Shown here: piece after piece, positions 8,614 through 17,230 of the stretch | How the letters are laid out: every line of letters begins with the position of its first letter | How positions within the stretch are numbered: position 1 is the stretch's first letter | Origin: Cupriavidus consociatus | GTDB taxonomy: Bacteria; Pseudomonadota; Gammaproteobacteria; Burkholderiales; Burkholderiaceae | NCBI RefSeq assembly: GCF_017814975.1 | Contig: NZ_JAGIQA010000020.1 | Location: forward strand, 1-64,000 | Direction: 5' to 3' | DNA length: 64,000 bases | Position numbers and translations under genes: made by a program | The notes under the pieces: model-generated | What the model was told of the DNA's origin: nothing | Databases searched by the model: none | What the model saw: only the letters and a program-made list of their open reading frames with translations

Positions 8614-10080
8614 TCAGCGGTCAATCCCGCCCATGCACAAGTACTTGATTTCCAGGTAGTCGTCCATGCCGTGGTGCGATCCTTCGCGCCCATGCCCTGA
8701 CTGCTTAACGCCGCCAAAAGGAGCCACCGCAGTTGAGATCAGGCCGGTATTGATGCCCACCATGCCGGCTTCCAGCGCTGAGGATACGCGCCACACGCGG
8801 CCCACGTCCCGGGAATAGAAGTACGCGGCAAGACCGAAGTGGGTGTTGTTGGCCATCGCCACCGCCTCGGCCTCGGTGTGAAAGCGCAACAATGGGGCCA
8901 CGGGGCCAAACACCTCTTCAACGGCCACCCGCATGTCCGGCGTGACGTCAGCGAGAACAGTGGGCTCGTAGAAGGTGCCACCCAGTGCATGCCGCCGCCC
9001 CCCGGCGAGGAGCTTGGCGCCCCGCTGCACAGCATCCCCGACCAGATCCTCTACCTTGCAGAGAGCGCGTTCATCGATCAACGGCCCTTGAGCCACACCG
9101 GCATCCATGCCGTTGCCAACCTTGAGCTGTAAGACCGCCTCGGACAGGCGCCGCGCGAACTCATCGTACGCGCCGTCCTGAACCAGCAGTCTGTTAGCGC
9201 ACACACAGGTCTGGCCGGTGTTGCGGTATTTGGCAGTGACGGCCCCCTCGACTGCGGCGTCCAGGTCTGCATCATCGAAAACAATAAAGGGAGCATTGCC
9301 ACCCAGTTCTAGCGACATCTTCTTGATCGTCGGAGCACACTGGGCAGCGAGTAAACGGCCGACTTCCGTGGACCCAGTGAAGCTAAGCTTGCGTACCACG
9401 GGACTGTCTGTCAGTGCTTTGCCGATCTCATGCGCCCTGCCTGTCATGACGTTGAACACACCCGGCGGCACGCCGGCGCGGAGCGCAAGCTCCGCTATCG
9501 CCAGTGCACTCAACGGCGTTTGAGCCGCCGGCTTTACAATAATGGTGCACCCGGCAGCCAATGCTGGCGCTACCTTGCGGGCGATCATTGCGACTGGGAA
9601 GTTCCAGGGGGTGATCGCGGCGCACACGCCCACCGGCTCACGCGTTACGACTATCCTCTTGTCGGCCCAGGGAGAGGGAATGGTCTCGCCGTAGGCGCGG
9701 CGCGCTTCCTCTGCAAACCATTCGGCATACGAGGCAGCAGATGCGATTTCGGCACGGGCTTCGGCAAGTGGCTTGCCCTGTTCCGCCGTCATGAGTTGCG
9801 CGAGATCTTCCTGGTGGGCGATCATCATCTCGTACCAGCGTCGCAAGATGCGGGTGCGGTCATCGGCGGTACGCAAGCGCCAGCGCGCGAACGCAAGTTC
9901 CGCCGCAGCAATGGCTCGCTCGGTTTCCAATGTTCCGGCTACCGGGACATGGCCCACGACGTCGCCGTTGGCCGGATTATGTACGGCCTCCGTCTCACCG
10001 CTGTCGGCGGCCTGCCACTCTCCGTTGATAAGGCATTGGTATTTGAGCAGGCCAGGATCCTGCAGTGTCAGTGTGGGCAT
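8614..10080 (-). CDS. gabD: succinate-semialdehyde dehydrogenase (NAD(P)+)
   Basis: The open frame extends far upstream, but the ALDH homology starts at the ATG at 10080 (MPTLTLQDPGLLKYQCLING), giving 488 residues, normal for GabD. Visible are ITPWNFP, the general base Glu258 in SLELGGNAPF, FTGSTEVG, the nucleophile Cys292 in GQTCVCANR and the C-terminal PFGGVKQSGHGREGS. GabD-type enzymes oxidise succinate semialdehyde to succinate. It is the last gene of the catabolic operon, after an HpaI-type aldolase whose product is succinate semialdehyde, which supports this substrate over other aldehydes. A 125-bp gap separates it from the aldolase gene. Confidence 0.87.
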   Translation of the reverse strand: MPTLTLQDPGLLKYQCLINGEWQAADSGETEAVHNPANGDVVGHVPVAGTLETERAIAAAELAFARWRLRTADDRTRILRRWYEMMIAHQEDLAQLMTAEQGKPLAEARAEIASAASYAEWFAEEARRAYGETIPSPWADKRIVVTREPVGVCAAITPWNFPVAMIARKVAPALAAGCTIIVKPAAQTPLSALAIAELALRAGVPPGVFNVMTGRAHEIGKALTDSPVVRKLSFTGSTEVGRLLAAQCAPTIKKMSLELGGNAPFIVFDDADLDAAVEGAVTAKYRNTGQTCVCANRLLVQDGAYDEFARRLSEAVLQLKVGNGMDAGVAQGPLIDERALCKVEDLVGDAVQRGAKLLAGGRRHALGGTFYEPTVLADVTPDMRVAVEEVFGPVAPLLRFHTEAEAVAMANNTHFGLAAYFYSRDVGRVWRVSSALEAGMVGINTGLISTAVAPFGGVKQSGHGREGSHHGMDDYLEIKYLCMGGIDR

Positions 10081-10205
10081 GGTTGAGTGTCGTGCTTTGT
10101 GGGAAACGAGAGATTTGGGGGCGCACGCCGGCAGCCGCGAAGCTGCGCCTGGACGCGACCTGCGCGAAGGGATAGCAACAGAAAATGGGGGGCCGGCGCT
10201 GAAGG

Positions 10206-10979
10206 TCAGGAGCCGCGCTTGAAGGTGCGTGCGAGTTCGACCGCTGCGCGCACCAGGAGCACCGTGTCCACACCTACTGCCACAAACAGCGCTCCTGCGT
10301 CGAGATAGGAATGTGCCAGTGTGGGGTCTGTCGCAAGAATGCCGGCCGCCTTGCCGGCGGCGCGCACTGTCGCAATGCCTTCTTTGATGGCACGTTGTAC
10401 TTCCGGATGGCCGGGCTGGCCACGCAAGCCCATCGCAGCAGACAGGTCCGCCGGGCCGAAGAACACGCCATCGACGCCGTCGGTTTCCGCGATGGCCGCG
10501 AGATTCAGCAGCGCCTTCGGGGTCTCTGCCTGGACGAGCAGGCACATCTGGTCGTTGGCTTGGTCAAGGTAGCCCTCCACGTTGCCCCAGCGCGCCGCGC
10601 GCGCCAATGAGGCCCCCACCCCCCGGATGCCTTGCGGCGGATAACGCATTGCGCGCGCCATCAGAGACGCCTGTTCCGGCGTGTCAATCATGGGCACGAG
10701 CAGCGTCTGTGCGCCCACGTCAAGGTACTGCTTGACCAAAGCTGTATCGCCCTCGACGGGCCGCACCACCGGATGGACCGGATAGGGGGCAACCGCCCTG
10801 AGTTGCTGAAGCACGCTACGCGGGTCGTTAGGCGCATGCTCGGCATCGAACAGGAGCCAGTCGTAGCCTGTGGCGGCGACGGCCTCGGCCGCATTGGCGT
10901 CGGCCAGACCTACCCAGAGACCAATCTGAGGACGCCCCTCGTGAAGCGCTTGTTTGAAGTGGTTAATTGGCAACTTCAT
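10206..10979 (-). CDS. hpaI: 4-hydroxy-2-oxo-heptane-1,7-dioate aldolase (HpaI family)
   Basis: This 257-residue class II pyruvate aldolase carries the family's catalytic set: His48 in FDAEHAPND, Arg73 in VVRPVEG, metal ligands Glu152 (VQAETPKAL) and Asp178 (FFGPADLSAAMG), and PPQGIRGVG. HpaI cleaves 4-hydroxy-2-oxoheptanedioate to pyruvate and succinate semialdehyde in 4-hydroxyphenylacetate degradation. It sits 8 bases after the hydratase gene that makes its substrate and before the semialdehyde dehydrogenase gene. Relatives (GarL, RhmA, YfaU) act on other 2-keto acids, but the HpaH neighbour fixes the role. Confidence 0.9.
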   Translation of the reverse strand: MKLPINHFKQALHEGRPQIGLWVGLADANAAEAVAATGYDWLLFDAEHAPNDPRSVLQQLRAVAPYPVHPVVRPVEGDTALVKQYLDVGAQTLLVPMIDTPEQASLMARAMRYPPQGIRGVGASLARAARWGNVEGYLDQANDQMCLLVQAETPKALLNLAAIAETDGVDGVFFGPADLSAAMGLRGQPGHPEVQRAIKEGIATVRAAGKAAGILATDPTLAHSYLDAGALFVAVGVDTVLLVRAAVELARTFKRGS

Positions 10980-10987
10980 TGCACACC

Positions 10988-11791
10988 TCAGGCGAATCGG
11001 AAAGACACTGTGCCCAACTGGCCATAGTCAACGTGAAAGCTGTCGCCGGCAGCCGCTGGCGTGGGCCGCGTAAATGACCCTGCGAGAATGACCTGGCCGG
11101 CTTCCAATCCTTCACCGTGCGCCGCGATCTTGTTGGCGAGCCAGGCCACGCCTGTAGCTGGATGGTTGAGGACGCCAGCGCCCAGCCCCGTCTCTTCGAC
11201 AACGCCGTTCTTGAACAGCATCGCGCCAACCCAGCGCAGATCCACGGCATCTGGTCGCACCGGCCGGCCGCCCAGCACAATACCGGCGTTGGCTGCAAAG
11301 TCGCTGATCGTGTCAAACACCTTTCGCGGCGCCTTAGTTTCGCGGTCGAACTGCTCGATGCGGGAATCGATGATCTCGACCGCCGGCGTAACGTAATCGG
11401 TGGCCGACAGCACGTCAAACAGCGTGACGCCCGGACCTTTCAAGGGCCGACCCAAGATGAAGGCCAGCTCCACCTCTACGCGTGGTGCAATAAACCGCTC
11501 GGTTGGCAGTTCGCTTCCCTGCTCGAAGAACATATCGTCCATCAGCGGGGCAGAATCCGGCTCGCTGATCTGGCTGGACAGCTGCATGGCACGCGAGGTC
11601 AGTCCGATCTTGCGACCTTTGACGCAACGGCCATCAGCGACTTCAAGGCTCACCCATTCCCTTTGAATGGCATACCCGTCGTCGATAGTCATCTGCGGGT
11701 ACTGAGAGGAAAACTGCCGCAATTGAGCGCGCATCTTGCGCGCGTCGTAGAGCTGGCGCGCCAGCGCCACAATGACGTCTTGAGAAAGCAT
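10988..11791 (-). CDS. hpaH: 2-oxo-hept-4-ene-1,7-dioate hydratase (HpaH family)
   Basis: The protein has 267 residues and long stretches close to Escherichia HpaH: IDDGYAIQREWVSLEVADGR, KIGLTSRAMQ, SSQISEPDSAPLMDDMFF, RVEVELAFILGRPLKGP and KVFDTISDFAANAGIVLGGR. The family adds water to 2-hydroxy-dienoates in meta-cleavage lower pathways; the HpaH branch takes the C7 dicarboxylic compound. It is followed directly by the HpaI-type aldolase gene. The upstream genes that would feed it differ from the classical homoprotocatechuate route: no HpaE, HpaF or HpaG homologue is visible, and hydrolase genes are present instead. Confidence 0.9.
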   Translation of the reverse strand: MLSQDVIVALARQLYDARKMRAQLRQFSSQYPQMTIDDGYAIQREWVSLEVADGRCVKGRKIGLTSRAMQLSSQISEPDSAPLMDDMFFEQGSELPTERFIAPRVEVELAFILGRPLKGPGVTLFDVLSATDYVTPAVEIIDSRIEQFDRETKAPRKVFDTISDFAANAGIVLGGRPVRPDAVDLRWVGAMLFKNGVVEETGLGAGVLNHPATGVAWLANKIAAHGEGLEAGQVILAGSFTRPTPAAAGDSFHVDYGQLGTVSFRFA

Positions 11792-11830
11792 GGTTTGGCT
11801 TAGGAATAGTGAAATCTGGTAATGTGCCGG

Positions 11831-12808
11831 TCACTGGGCGACGATGCCCACCTCTCGGGCCAGTGCGGACCATTCCGAAATCTCTGTGTCGACGCGCTTG
11901 CGAAGCTCTTTCGCGCTTGATCCGACAGGTTCGAAGTAGATCGCTTGTATGCGCCTGGACCCCTCTGGAGATTTGATAATCGACGTCAGGTCCGCATTGA
12001 TCTTGCTGATCACCAATGTGGGCGTGCCCGGGGGCGCGAAGATCCCCATCCAGTTGTTGCGGATGCCAGGTAGGCCCAACTCCTTGAAGGTCGGCACGTC
12101 AGGATAGACAGCCGATCGCTTGTCACCGGTGACAGCCAATACCTTGAGCTTGCCCTCCTTGACCAGCGGCAACATGCTGTACTCCGGCGTGAAGGCCAGT
12201 TGCGCATCGTTGTTCATTAGCGCAGACGCGTATTCTGCCGAGCCCTTGTACTGTATGGGCTCGATACGGATGCCCTTCTGCTTGAGCATCAGGTGAAAGT
12301 AAAGCAGCGAGTCGCCACCTCCTGTGGTGGCAAAGTTCAGCCGCCCCGGGTTCGCCTTCGCGTAATTCACCATCTCGTTGAAGTTCTTTGCGGGCAACGC
12401 GCCCGAAGCAGTCAGTGCAAAGCGCCCCTCGGCCACGAGCGTCACTGGCTCCAGCCCCTCTGGCACCGGCACAATGGGCTTCTTCATAAAGATCTTGGCC
12501 GCTGGCCACGCTGGCGTGTGCATCAGCAGCGTCGATCCGTCCGGCGCGGCATTGGCCACCGTCTTGGCACCAATCATGCCGCTGGCGCCGGGCTTGTTCT
12601 CCACGATGACGGTCTGCTTGACCGCGTCGTGCAAATCTTTGGCGAGGAGTCGGGCGAGCGCGTCCGGCGGCGATCCCGCCGGATAAGGCACGACGATCGT
12701 GATCGGCTTGTTTGGATAGCTCTGCGCCATTGACTGAGTCGGGAACGGCAAGCTCAGCATGGCAAAGGATAAGAGTAGGCCGCTGCGGCGGCGCATGGTG
12801 TCGATCAC
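11831..12808 (-). CDS. Bug-family periplasmic solute-binding protein
   Basis: The 325-residue protein has a signal peptide (about residues 1-28, ending MAQ), then SYPNKPITIVVPYPAGSPPD, the usual start of the tripartite tricarboxylate transporter (TTT) binding proteins, with VIVENKPGASGMIG and LNFATTGGGDSLLYFH for ligand binding and KELGLPGI near the end. Bug proteins bind carboxylates and aromatic acids in the periplasm. No TctA/TctB membrane genes are near, as is common for the many orphan Bug genes of Burkholderiales. It lies between the MmgE/PrpD gene and the hydratase gene of the operon, so a carboxylated aromatic or a pathway intermediate is a likely ligand. Confidence 0.9.
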   Translation of the reverse strand: MIDTMRRRSGLLLSFAMLSLPFPTQSMAQSYPNKPITIVVPYPAGSPPDALARLLAKDLHDAVKQTVIVENKPGASGMIGAKTVANAAPDGSTLLMHTPAWPAAKIFMKKPIVPVPEGLEPVTLVAEGRFALTASGALPAKNFNEMVNYAKANPGRLNFATTGGGDSLLYFHLMLKQKGIRIEPIQYKGSAEYASALMNNDAQLAFTPEYSMLPLVKEGKLKVLAVTGDKRSAVYPDVPTFKELGLPGIRNNWMGIFAPPGTPTLVISKINADLTSIIKSPEGSRRIQAIYFEPVGSSAKELRKRVDTEISEWSALAREVGIVAQ

Positions 12809-12912
12809 GGCGTAGTCCTGCTAAATCAGGTCAAGATCAACTGGAGGTTTGGCAAGGAGCAATTGGCGGCGCTGGTAACCAGTGTGCCACCAGCGCCAGG
12901 ACCGTAATCCGC

Positions 12913-14295
12913 TTATTGCACCAAGCTGGCGGCCAGCGCCGAAACGTCTTCGACGTTCTCCAGGTTATCCAGCATCACGAGCGCCTTCGCGGCACGCTCC
13001 GGGCAGACCGTTTTCGAGAACTCCATGTTTCTCCAGTACTTCTGGCGTACAAGATCGGCCTCAACGGGATTGTCAGCCCAGCCCAGAGGCATCTTCAGAC
13101 GGCTTGCCGAAAGCCGTCTGCCGTCGCGGAGCGTGACCACGAGGCGGCTGTGCTGGTTGCCCGACAGTTCATCACAAGGCACGAGTCGCACCCGTTGGGT
13201 GAGTTCTAGGAGTTCCGGCACATGCAGGTTCTCTTCGGTGTAGTGCTCGATGCGTACTTCGCGTCGCAACAGCACGTTCGCAATGGCATATGGAATGCTG
13301 AAGAGCAGCCGCGGCTGCGCGTCCCCCTGTTGAACTGGCTGATTGAGGAATAGGTTAACGCGGTGCGGTGGCACTTCGAGGATGACTTCCTCTATATCCT
13401 GCACATCAAAGGCATTCGCTTGAACGATCTCAAGAGCGCTCTCGATGGGATTGTGGTTGCCGTAGCAGGATGGATGCAGCTTGTGCATGCCCTTGACGTA
13501 ATAGAGGCGTCCCAGGTCTGCAACGGCGTTCTCGGGACACGGCTTGTTGCCGTAGAGCGCGAAATACCCTTGGGGGCTCATCAGGGGATCCTTGACGCCC
13601 TTGAACCCGCGCATCGCCATCTGCACCGCGAGCACCGAATTGCTGGCCGCCATGGCGCCGGGCAACTTGAAGCTGTCGACACCATCCCACAGGGACTGGA
13701 ACGATCCCGCCATCAGGTGCAGCAGGATGCCGAAGGCGTTGACGAGCTGGTCATGATCAGCGCCCATCAGCCTGCCGGCGAGCGCCGTGGCGCCGAAGGC
13801 GTTGGCCGTGCCGCAAACTTCAAAACACTTGTTGAAGTCGAACTGATCCGCGACTGCCATACGCGCGCCAATGTCGCCGCCCAGGATCACCGCCGCGAGC
13901 AGTTCTTTGCCGGAAGCCCGGGTAAATTCCGCGACGGACAGCGCCGTTGGCTCAGTGGTGCTACACACGTGGCCCACCATCTTGCCGGCGTTGATCCCTT
14001 CGGCCTCTGGCCCGGTCACCTCGAAGTCGAACGAGCGGCACATGACCGAGTTCATCATGGCCGCGTGCTGCAGCGGCACACGGTCGCCGTGCGAAATAAT
14101 GGTCGCCTGGGACGCGCCGCCCCAACTCCGCACCAGATCCAGCAGCGCCTGGTTGCCCGGGGCCTCTACCCCGCCAACGGTGCATCCGATCGCATCGATA
14201 AGCCGCAACCGGGCGGCCTCGACAGTCTCCGCATCAAACGATTCGAACTTCGTGTTGAGGGCGTGGTCAACGATCTGATCAATAAGTCGCATCAT
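12913..14295 (-). CDS. MmgE/PrpD family protein (2-methylcitrate dehydratase-like)
   Basis: The homology starts at MMRLIDQIVDHALNTKFESF (ATG pair at 14292-14295, preceded by AGAGAAG), so I do not use the longer frame to 14556, which would overlap the upstream Bug gene. The product has 460 residues, the usual size. Conserved features include RLRLIDAIGCTVGG near the N-terminus, AEFTRASGKELLAAVILGGD and NAFGATALAGRLMGAD in the helical domain, and YYVKGMHKLHPSCYGNHNPI. PrpD dehydrates 2-methylcitrate; other members (IDS epimerase, cis-aconitate decarboxylase) show that the family acts on diverse polycarboxylates. Its place in a ring-cleavage operon suggests dehydration, decarboxylation or isomerisation of an intermediate. 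Confidence 0.82.
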   Translation of the reverse strand: MMRLIDQIVDHALNTKFESFDAETVEAARLRLIDAIGCTVGGVEAPGNQALLDLVRSWGGASQATIISHGDRVPLQHAAMMNSVMCRSFDFEVTGPEAEGINAGKMVGHVCSTTEPTALSVAEFTRASGKELLAAVILGGDIGARMAVADQFDFNKCFEVCGTANAFGATALAGRLMGADHDQLVNAFGILLHLMAGSFQSLWDGVDSFKLPGAMAASNSVLAVQMAMRGFKGVKDPLMSPQGYFALYGNKPCPENAVADLGRLYYVKGMHKLHPSCYGNHNPIESALEIVQANAFDVQDIEEVILEVPPHRVNLFLNQPVQQGDAQPRLLFSIPYAIANVLLRREVRIEHYTEENLHVPELLELTQRVRLVPCDELSGNQHSRLVVTLRDGRRLSASRLKMPLGWADNPVEADLVRQKYWRNMEFSKTVCPERAAKALVMLDNLENVEDVSALAASLVQ

Positions 14296-14320
14296 CTTCT
14301 CTGTGTGTAGCTGCAAGGTG

Positions 14321-15325
14321 TCACTGGGGCTCATACCTGGACTCGCGGATTTGCTTGGACCAGAACGTCGTTGCCTCACCAGCCAGCCCGCGCAGCTCCT
14401 TAGCTGGAATGTAGCGAGGCACGAAGCCGGCTGCAGTGATAAGGTCTCGCACGGCCGGTTCGGCCAGGGCGTCACGGATGGCGTTCTGCATCGTTTCGAT
14501 CTGAGCGGCCGGCACCTTGGCAGAGGCGAATACGGCTTGCCAGTTCGAGGGACCAACGTCGATGCCGCTGTCTGCCATCGTCGGTACTTCGGGGGCCCAA
14601 CCGACCTTTTGCACGGCCGCGAGTAAACGGACCTTGCCGGCCCTGTATTGCTCCATCATTTCGCGGCACGGACCCACAGCAGCCGGTACAAAGCCCCCGG
14701 CAAGATCGATCACCATGGGTGCGCCGCCCTTGTATGGTACGGCGCGCAAATCCAGTCCGCCGTGCTTGCCGATCACGTAGCCGTAGAAGTGAGGCAGCGA
14801 ACCCATCGCCGGCACGCCGTAAGTTGTAAGGCTCGCGTCTTTTGCGGCCGCCGCCAGATAGTCCTTGAGCGTTCGGGCGGCAACCAGTTTGGTATTGACC
14901 GCAAAGCACATGTCAAAAGAGCTGAGGCCGGCGACGGGCTGGAAATCGCGCATTGCGTCATAACCAGCCGCCTTCAAAGTCATCGGCGTGATCAGGAACT
15001 GGTCAGAGGTCAGCATAAAGGTGGTGCCGTCGGCCGGCGCCAACTTCAACGCCTGCGCTGCCAACGCACCGGCCGCGCCCGGTTTGTTTAGCACGATTAC
15101 GGTCTTTTTGAGCTTCGCCTGCAAGCTAAAAGCCAGAGCGCGAGCGACCGTATCGGCGCCGCCTCCAGCCTGGTAGCCGACCAGCAGCTTGATCGTCTCG
15201 GGCTGTTGCGCCATGGATGTCGACAAAGCCGATGCGGCCAGTGTAGCCACTGCGACAAGGGCGCCCAGCTTTGCCCAGGCAGAGCGGACCAAATGCAGGA
15301 ATATCAGGGGGCGGCTAGCTTTCAT
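14321..15325 (-). CDS. Bug-family periplasmic solute-binding protein
   Basis: This 334-residue protein has a long N-terminal signal region (hydrophobic stretch about 20-36, ending SMAQQ) and the TTT binding-protein blocks IKLLVGYQAGGGADTVARAL, VIVLNKPGAAGALAAQALK, FMLTSDQFLITPMTLK and a C-terminal AGFVPRY region. The first block has GYQAGGG rather than the common PYPAGG. It is the second Bug gene of the operon, 25 bases before the MmgE/PrpD gene. The two are quite different from each other, so different ligands are likely. Confidence 0.88.
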   Translation of the reverse strand: MKASRPLIFLHLVRSAWAKLGALVAVATLAASALSTSMAQQPETIKLLVGYQAGGGADTVARALAFSLQAKLKKTVIVLNKPGAAGALAAQALKLAPADGTTFMLTSDQFLITPMTLKAAGYDAMRDFQPVAGLSSFDMCFAVNTKLVAARTLKDYLAAAAKDASLTTYGVPAMGSLPHFYGYVIGKHGGLDLRAVPYKGGAPMVIDLAGGFVPAAVGPCREMMEQYRAGKVRLLAAVQKVGWAPEVPTMADSGIDVGPSNWQAVFASAKVPAAQIETMQNAIRDALAEPAVRDLITAAGFVPRYIPAKELRGLAGEATTFWSKQIRESRYEPQ

Positions 15326-15350
15326 AATTGGTCACGAATGATGTTGTGGC

Positions 15351-16187
15351 TTATTGCAGTTCCAGGAAGCTGACAACGTTGCGGTTGAACTCTTCGGCTT
15401 TCTCGAACGGCACCCAAAGACCACATTTCCCATGGATGTGGACACGCGAGTTGGGAATGCGGTTGAGCATGAACAGGGCGTGATCGTAGTTGAGGGTCTG
15501 GTTTTCGCGCCCCCAGATCACTAACGTTTCGGCCTGAATTTTATGCAGGTCCTGCCAAAGTGGTTCAATGGTGCTGCCGGAGGCGCCGCCCCTGCCCTCA
15601 GGCGCGTGAACCATGAAGGCAGGATCAATGCTGGCCTCGTAGCGCTCGCGTACGACATCCTCAGTGATCAAAGCCTTGTCGTAGACGGTGCGCTCAAGAT
15701 TGGCGCGGATGCGCTCCATGCTAGGCCCTTCACCAGTGTAGTAGTCATGAGAAGCGGGCCGCGGCGTGCCGATCTGGAACAGGGACAGGCCACCTGGCGA
15801 ATTCACGACGACAAGCTTCCCCAGGCGCTCCGGATAGTCGAGTGCCATCTTTAGCGCTACCGAGCCGCCAGTGGCCATACCGAGCAGATGCGCACGCCGG
15901 ATGTTCAGGGCATCGAGCATGTCACGAAAGGTGCGCGCATAGAACGAGGTTCGCGGACCTTCCACCTGAGGCTTATCGGACATGCCATAGCCAGGCAGAT
16001 CGACAATGAGCGTCCGGAAGTGCCGGGATAGGGTCGGCAGGTTCCTGCCGAAGTTCCCCCAGCCGAAAGCGCCCGGAGCGCCGCCATGAATGCACAGCAG
16101 CACCGGCCCATCACCTGCTTCATGGTAGTGGATCCTGATGTCCCCGGCTTCCACGAACCGGCTGGTTGTTTCTCGTGTCAAATTCAT
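15351..16187 (-). CDS. meta-cleavage-product-hydrolase-like alpha/beta protein lacking the catalytic triad
   Basis: The 278 residues align along their length with BphD/HsaD-type C-C hydrolases: oxyanion loop HGGAPGAFGWGNFGRN (34-49), DLPGYGMSDKP, LDALNIRRAHLLG, GKLVVVNSPGG, KCG near 255 and EEFNRNVVSFL at the end. All three catalytic positions are changed. The nucleophile elbow GNSMGG is GMATGG (Ala105 for Ser), the acid in WGRDD is WGREN (Asn229), and the CGHW histidine is CGLW (Leu257). The reading frame is intact and in the operon, 12 bases after an intact hydrolase gene. It may be a pseudoenzyme, a binding partner of that hydrolase, or an enzyme of new chemistry. Confidence 0.85.
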   Translation of the reverse strand: MNLTRETTSRFVEAGDIRIHYHEAGDGPVLLCIHGGAPGAFGWGNFGRNLPTLSRHFRTLIVDLPGYGMSDKPQVEGPRTSFYARTFRDMLDALNIRRAHLLGMATGGSVALKMALDYPERLGKLVVVNSPGGLSLFQIGTPRPASHDYYTGEGPSMERIRANLERTVYDKALITEDVVRERYEASIDPAFMVHAPEGRGGASGSTIEPLWQDLHKIQAETLVIWGRENQTLNYDHALFMLNRIPNSRVHIHGKCGLWVPFEKAEEFNRNVVSFLELQ

Positions 16188-16199
16188 CGGTTTTCCCCT

Positions 16200-17087
16200 T
16201 CACGGGCGCCGCAGAAAGCTGATACTGGATTCGTTGAACGCTTCAGGCTGCTCGTACTGTGCCCAGTGATCACAGCCATGCAGCTCAACGAGTTCCGTGC
16301 GCGGCGCGGTGCGGGCAATCGCGTAGGCATTAGAGAGAAACATGTTTGGAGCATCGATCGCCGCGAAGACCTGGATCGGAAGAGACAGCGAGCGCCACTG
16401 CAGCTCGCTCAGCGCCTGGCCTCCCAGTGAGAAAGCCAGCAAGTGGGGCATCGCAGCCTTCATGCGGGGATCGCGATAGATTGCCAGTCGAATCGCAACC
16501 AAATCGTCTGAAAGCGCAGCAGGGTTAATGACGAGGCCCTTCATGGCAGCGTGAACCGTCTCCCAGGTCGGATCGGCGGAGGCCGCCAGCCTGCGATTGC
16601 GCACTCCCTCGGCGACACGTGCCTCTTCTTCGGCATCAGTGATGATGCCTGCCGGCGCGACCATGACGAGCTTGTCCACGAGCGCTGGATGCGCCAGAGC
16701 CAGCGCTGCGCCGACCCACGATCCCAATGACACGCCGACTACCGCCGCGTGATCGATTTCCAATGCATCCATCGTCGCGCGGACGTGCTCGGCATAGTCG
16801 CTGATCATGTAGGCATGATCAGGCTTGTCCGTCAGGCCGCAGCCGAGCATGTCGATGGCCACGACCCGAAAGTACCTTGCGTAGGCGGCGATATTGGCGC
16901 AGAAGTTCTCCAGGCTGCCGGCCGTGCCATGTAGCATGACGACCACGGGCGCGTCAGCCGGCCCTGCTTCAAGATAGCGTGTCTGTATGCCAGCCGCGTT
17001 CACCCAGCCCAATCGGTGCGTGGTACTGAACAGCCGCTGCCAGATGCCCGGAATCCTATTCGTTGTAACATCCATGGGTTTTTCCAT
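16200..17087 (-). CDS. alpha/beta hydrolase, probable meta-cleavage product (C-C bond) hydrolase
   Basis: I start at the ATG at 17087 (MEKPMDVTTN); 17102 and 17075 are alternatives, and the frame upstream lacks homology. The product has 295 residues. It shows MLHGTAGSLENF (oxyanion hole), DMLGCGLTDKPDH, the nucleophile Ser120 in VVGVSLGSW, a candidate acid Asp245 in FAAIDAPNMF and His274 in GCDHWAQYEQPEAF. The last motif is the hallmark of MhpC/BphD-type hydrolases, which split vinylogous diketones formed by extradiol ring cleavage. Its neighbours are an extradiol-like VOC gene and a triad-less paralogue. It should release a carboxylic acid and the dienoate for HpaH. Other esterase roles cannot be excluded. 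Confidence 0.82.
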   Translation of the reverse strand: MEKPMDVTTNRIPGIWQRLFSTTHRLGWVNAAGIQTRYLEAGPADAPVVVMLHGTAGSLENFCANIAAYARYFRVVAIDMLGCGLTDKPDHAYMISDYAEHVRATMDALEIDHAAVVGVSLGSWVGAALALAHPALVDKLVMVAPAGIITDAEEEARVAEGVRNRRLAASADPTWETVHAAMKGLVINPAALSDDLVAIRLAIYRDPRMKAAMPHLLAFSLGGQALSELQWRSLSLPIQVFAAIDAPNMFLSNAYAIARTAPRTELVELHGCDHWAQYEQPEAFNESSISFLRRP

Positions 17088-17230
17088 TGGCCACACAGGC
17101 ATGACGGTGCGTCGGCAAGCCGTAGGGTCGTAACAAGGATCTCCGCTGCCTTCAGGATCCTGGCAGCAGCTGTCGCGCGAGGCGTGATGCTTCCTCTCCT
17201 GTCTCCGTGGGCGCGAGATCCAGGTGGATC

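Noticed and set aside
8614..10545. 643-residue dehydrogenase with a long N-terminal domain
   Set aside because: The extra 155 residues are Arg-rich, without homology, and overlap the aldolase gene. The ALDH start at 10080 fits the family.
15351..16187. Ordinary 2-hydroxymuconate-type hydrolase
   Set aside because: The fold matches, but Ser, Asp and His of the triad are Ala, Asn and Leu, so I do not assign hydrolase activity.
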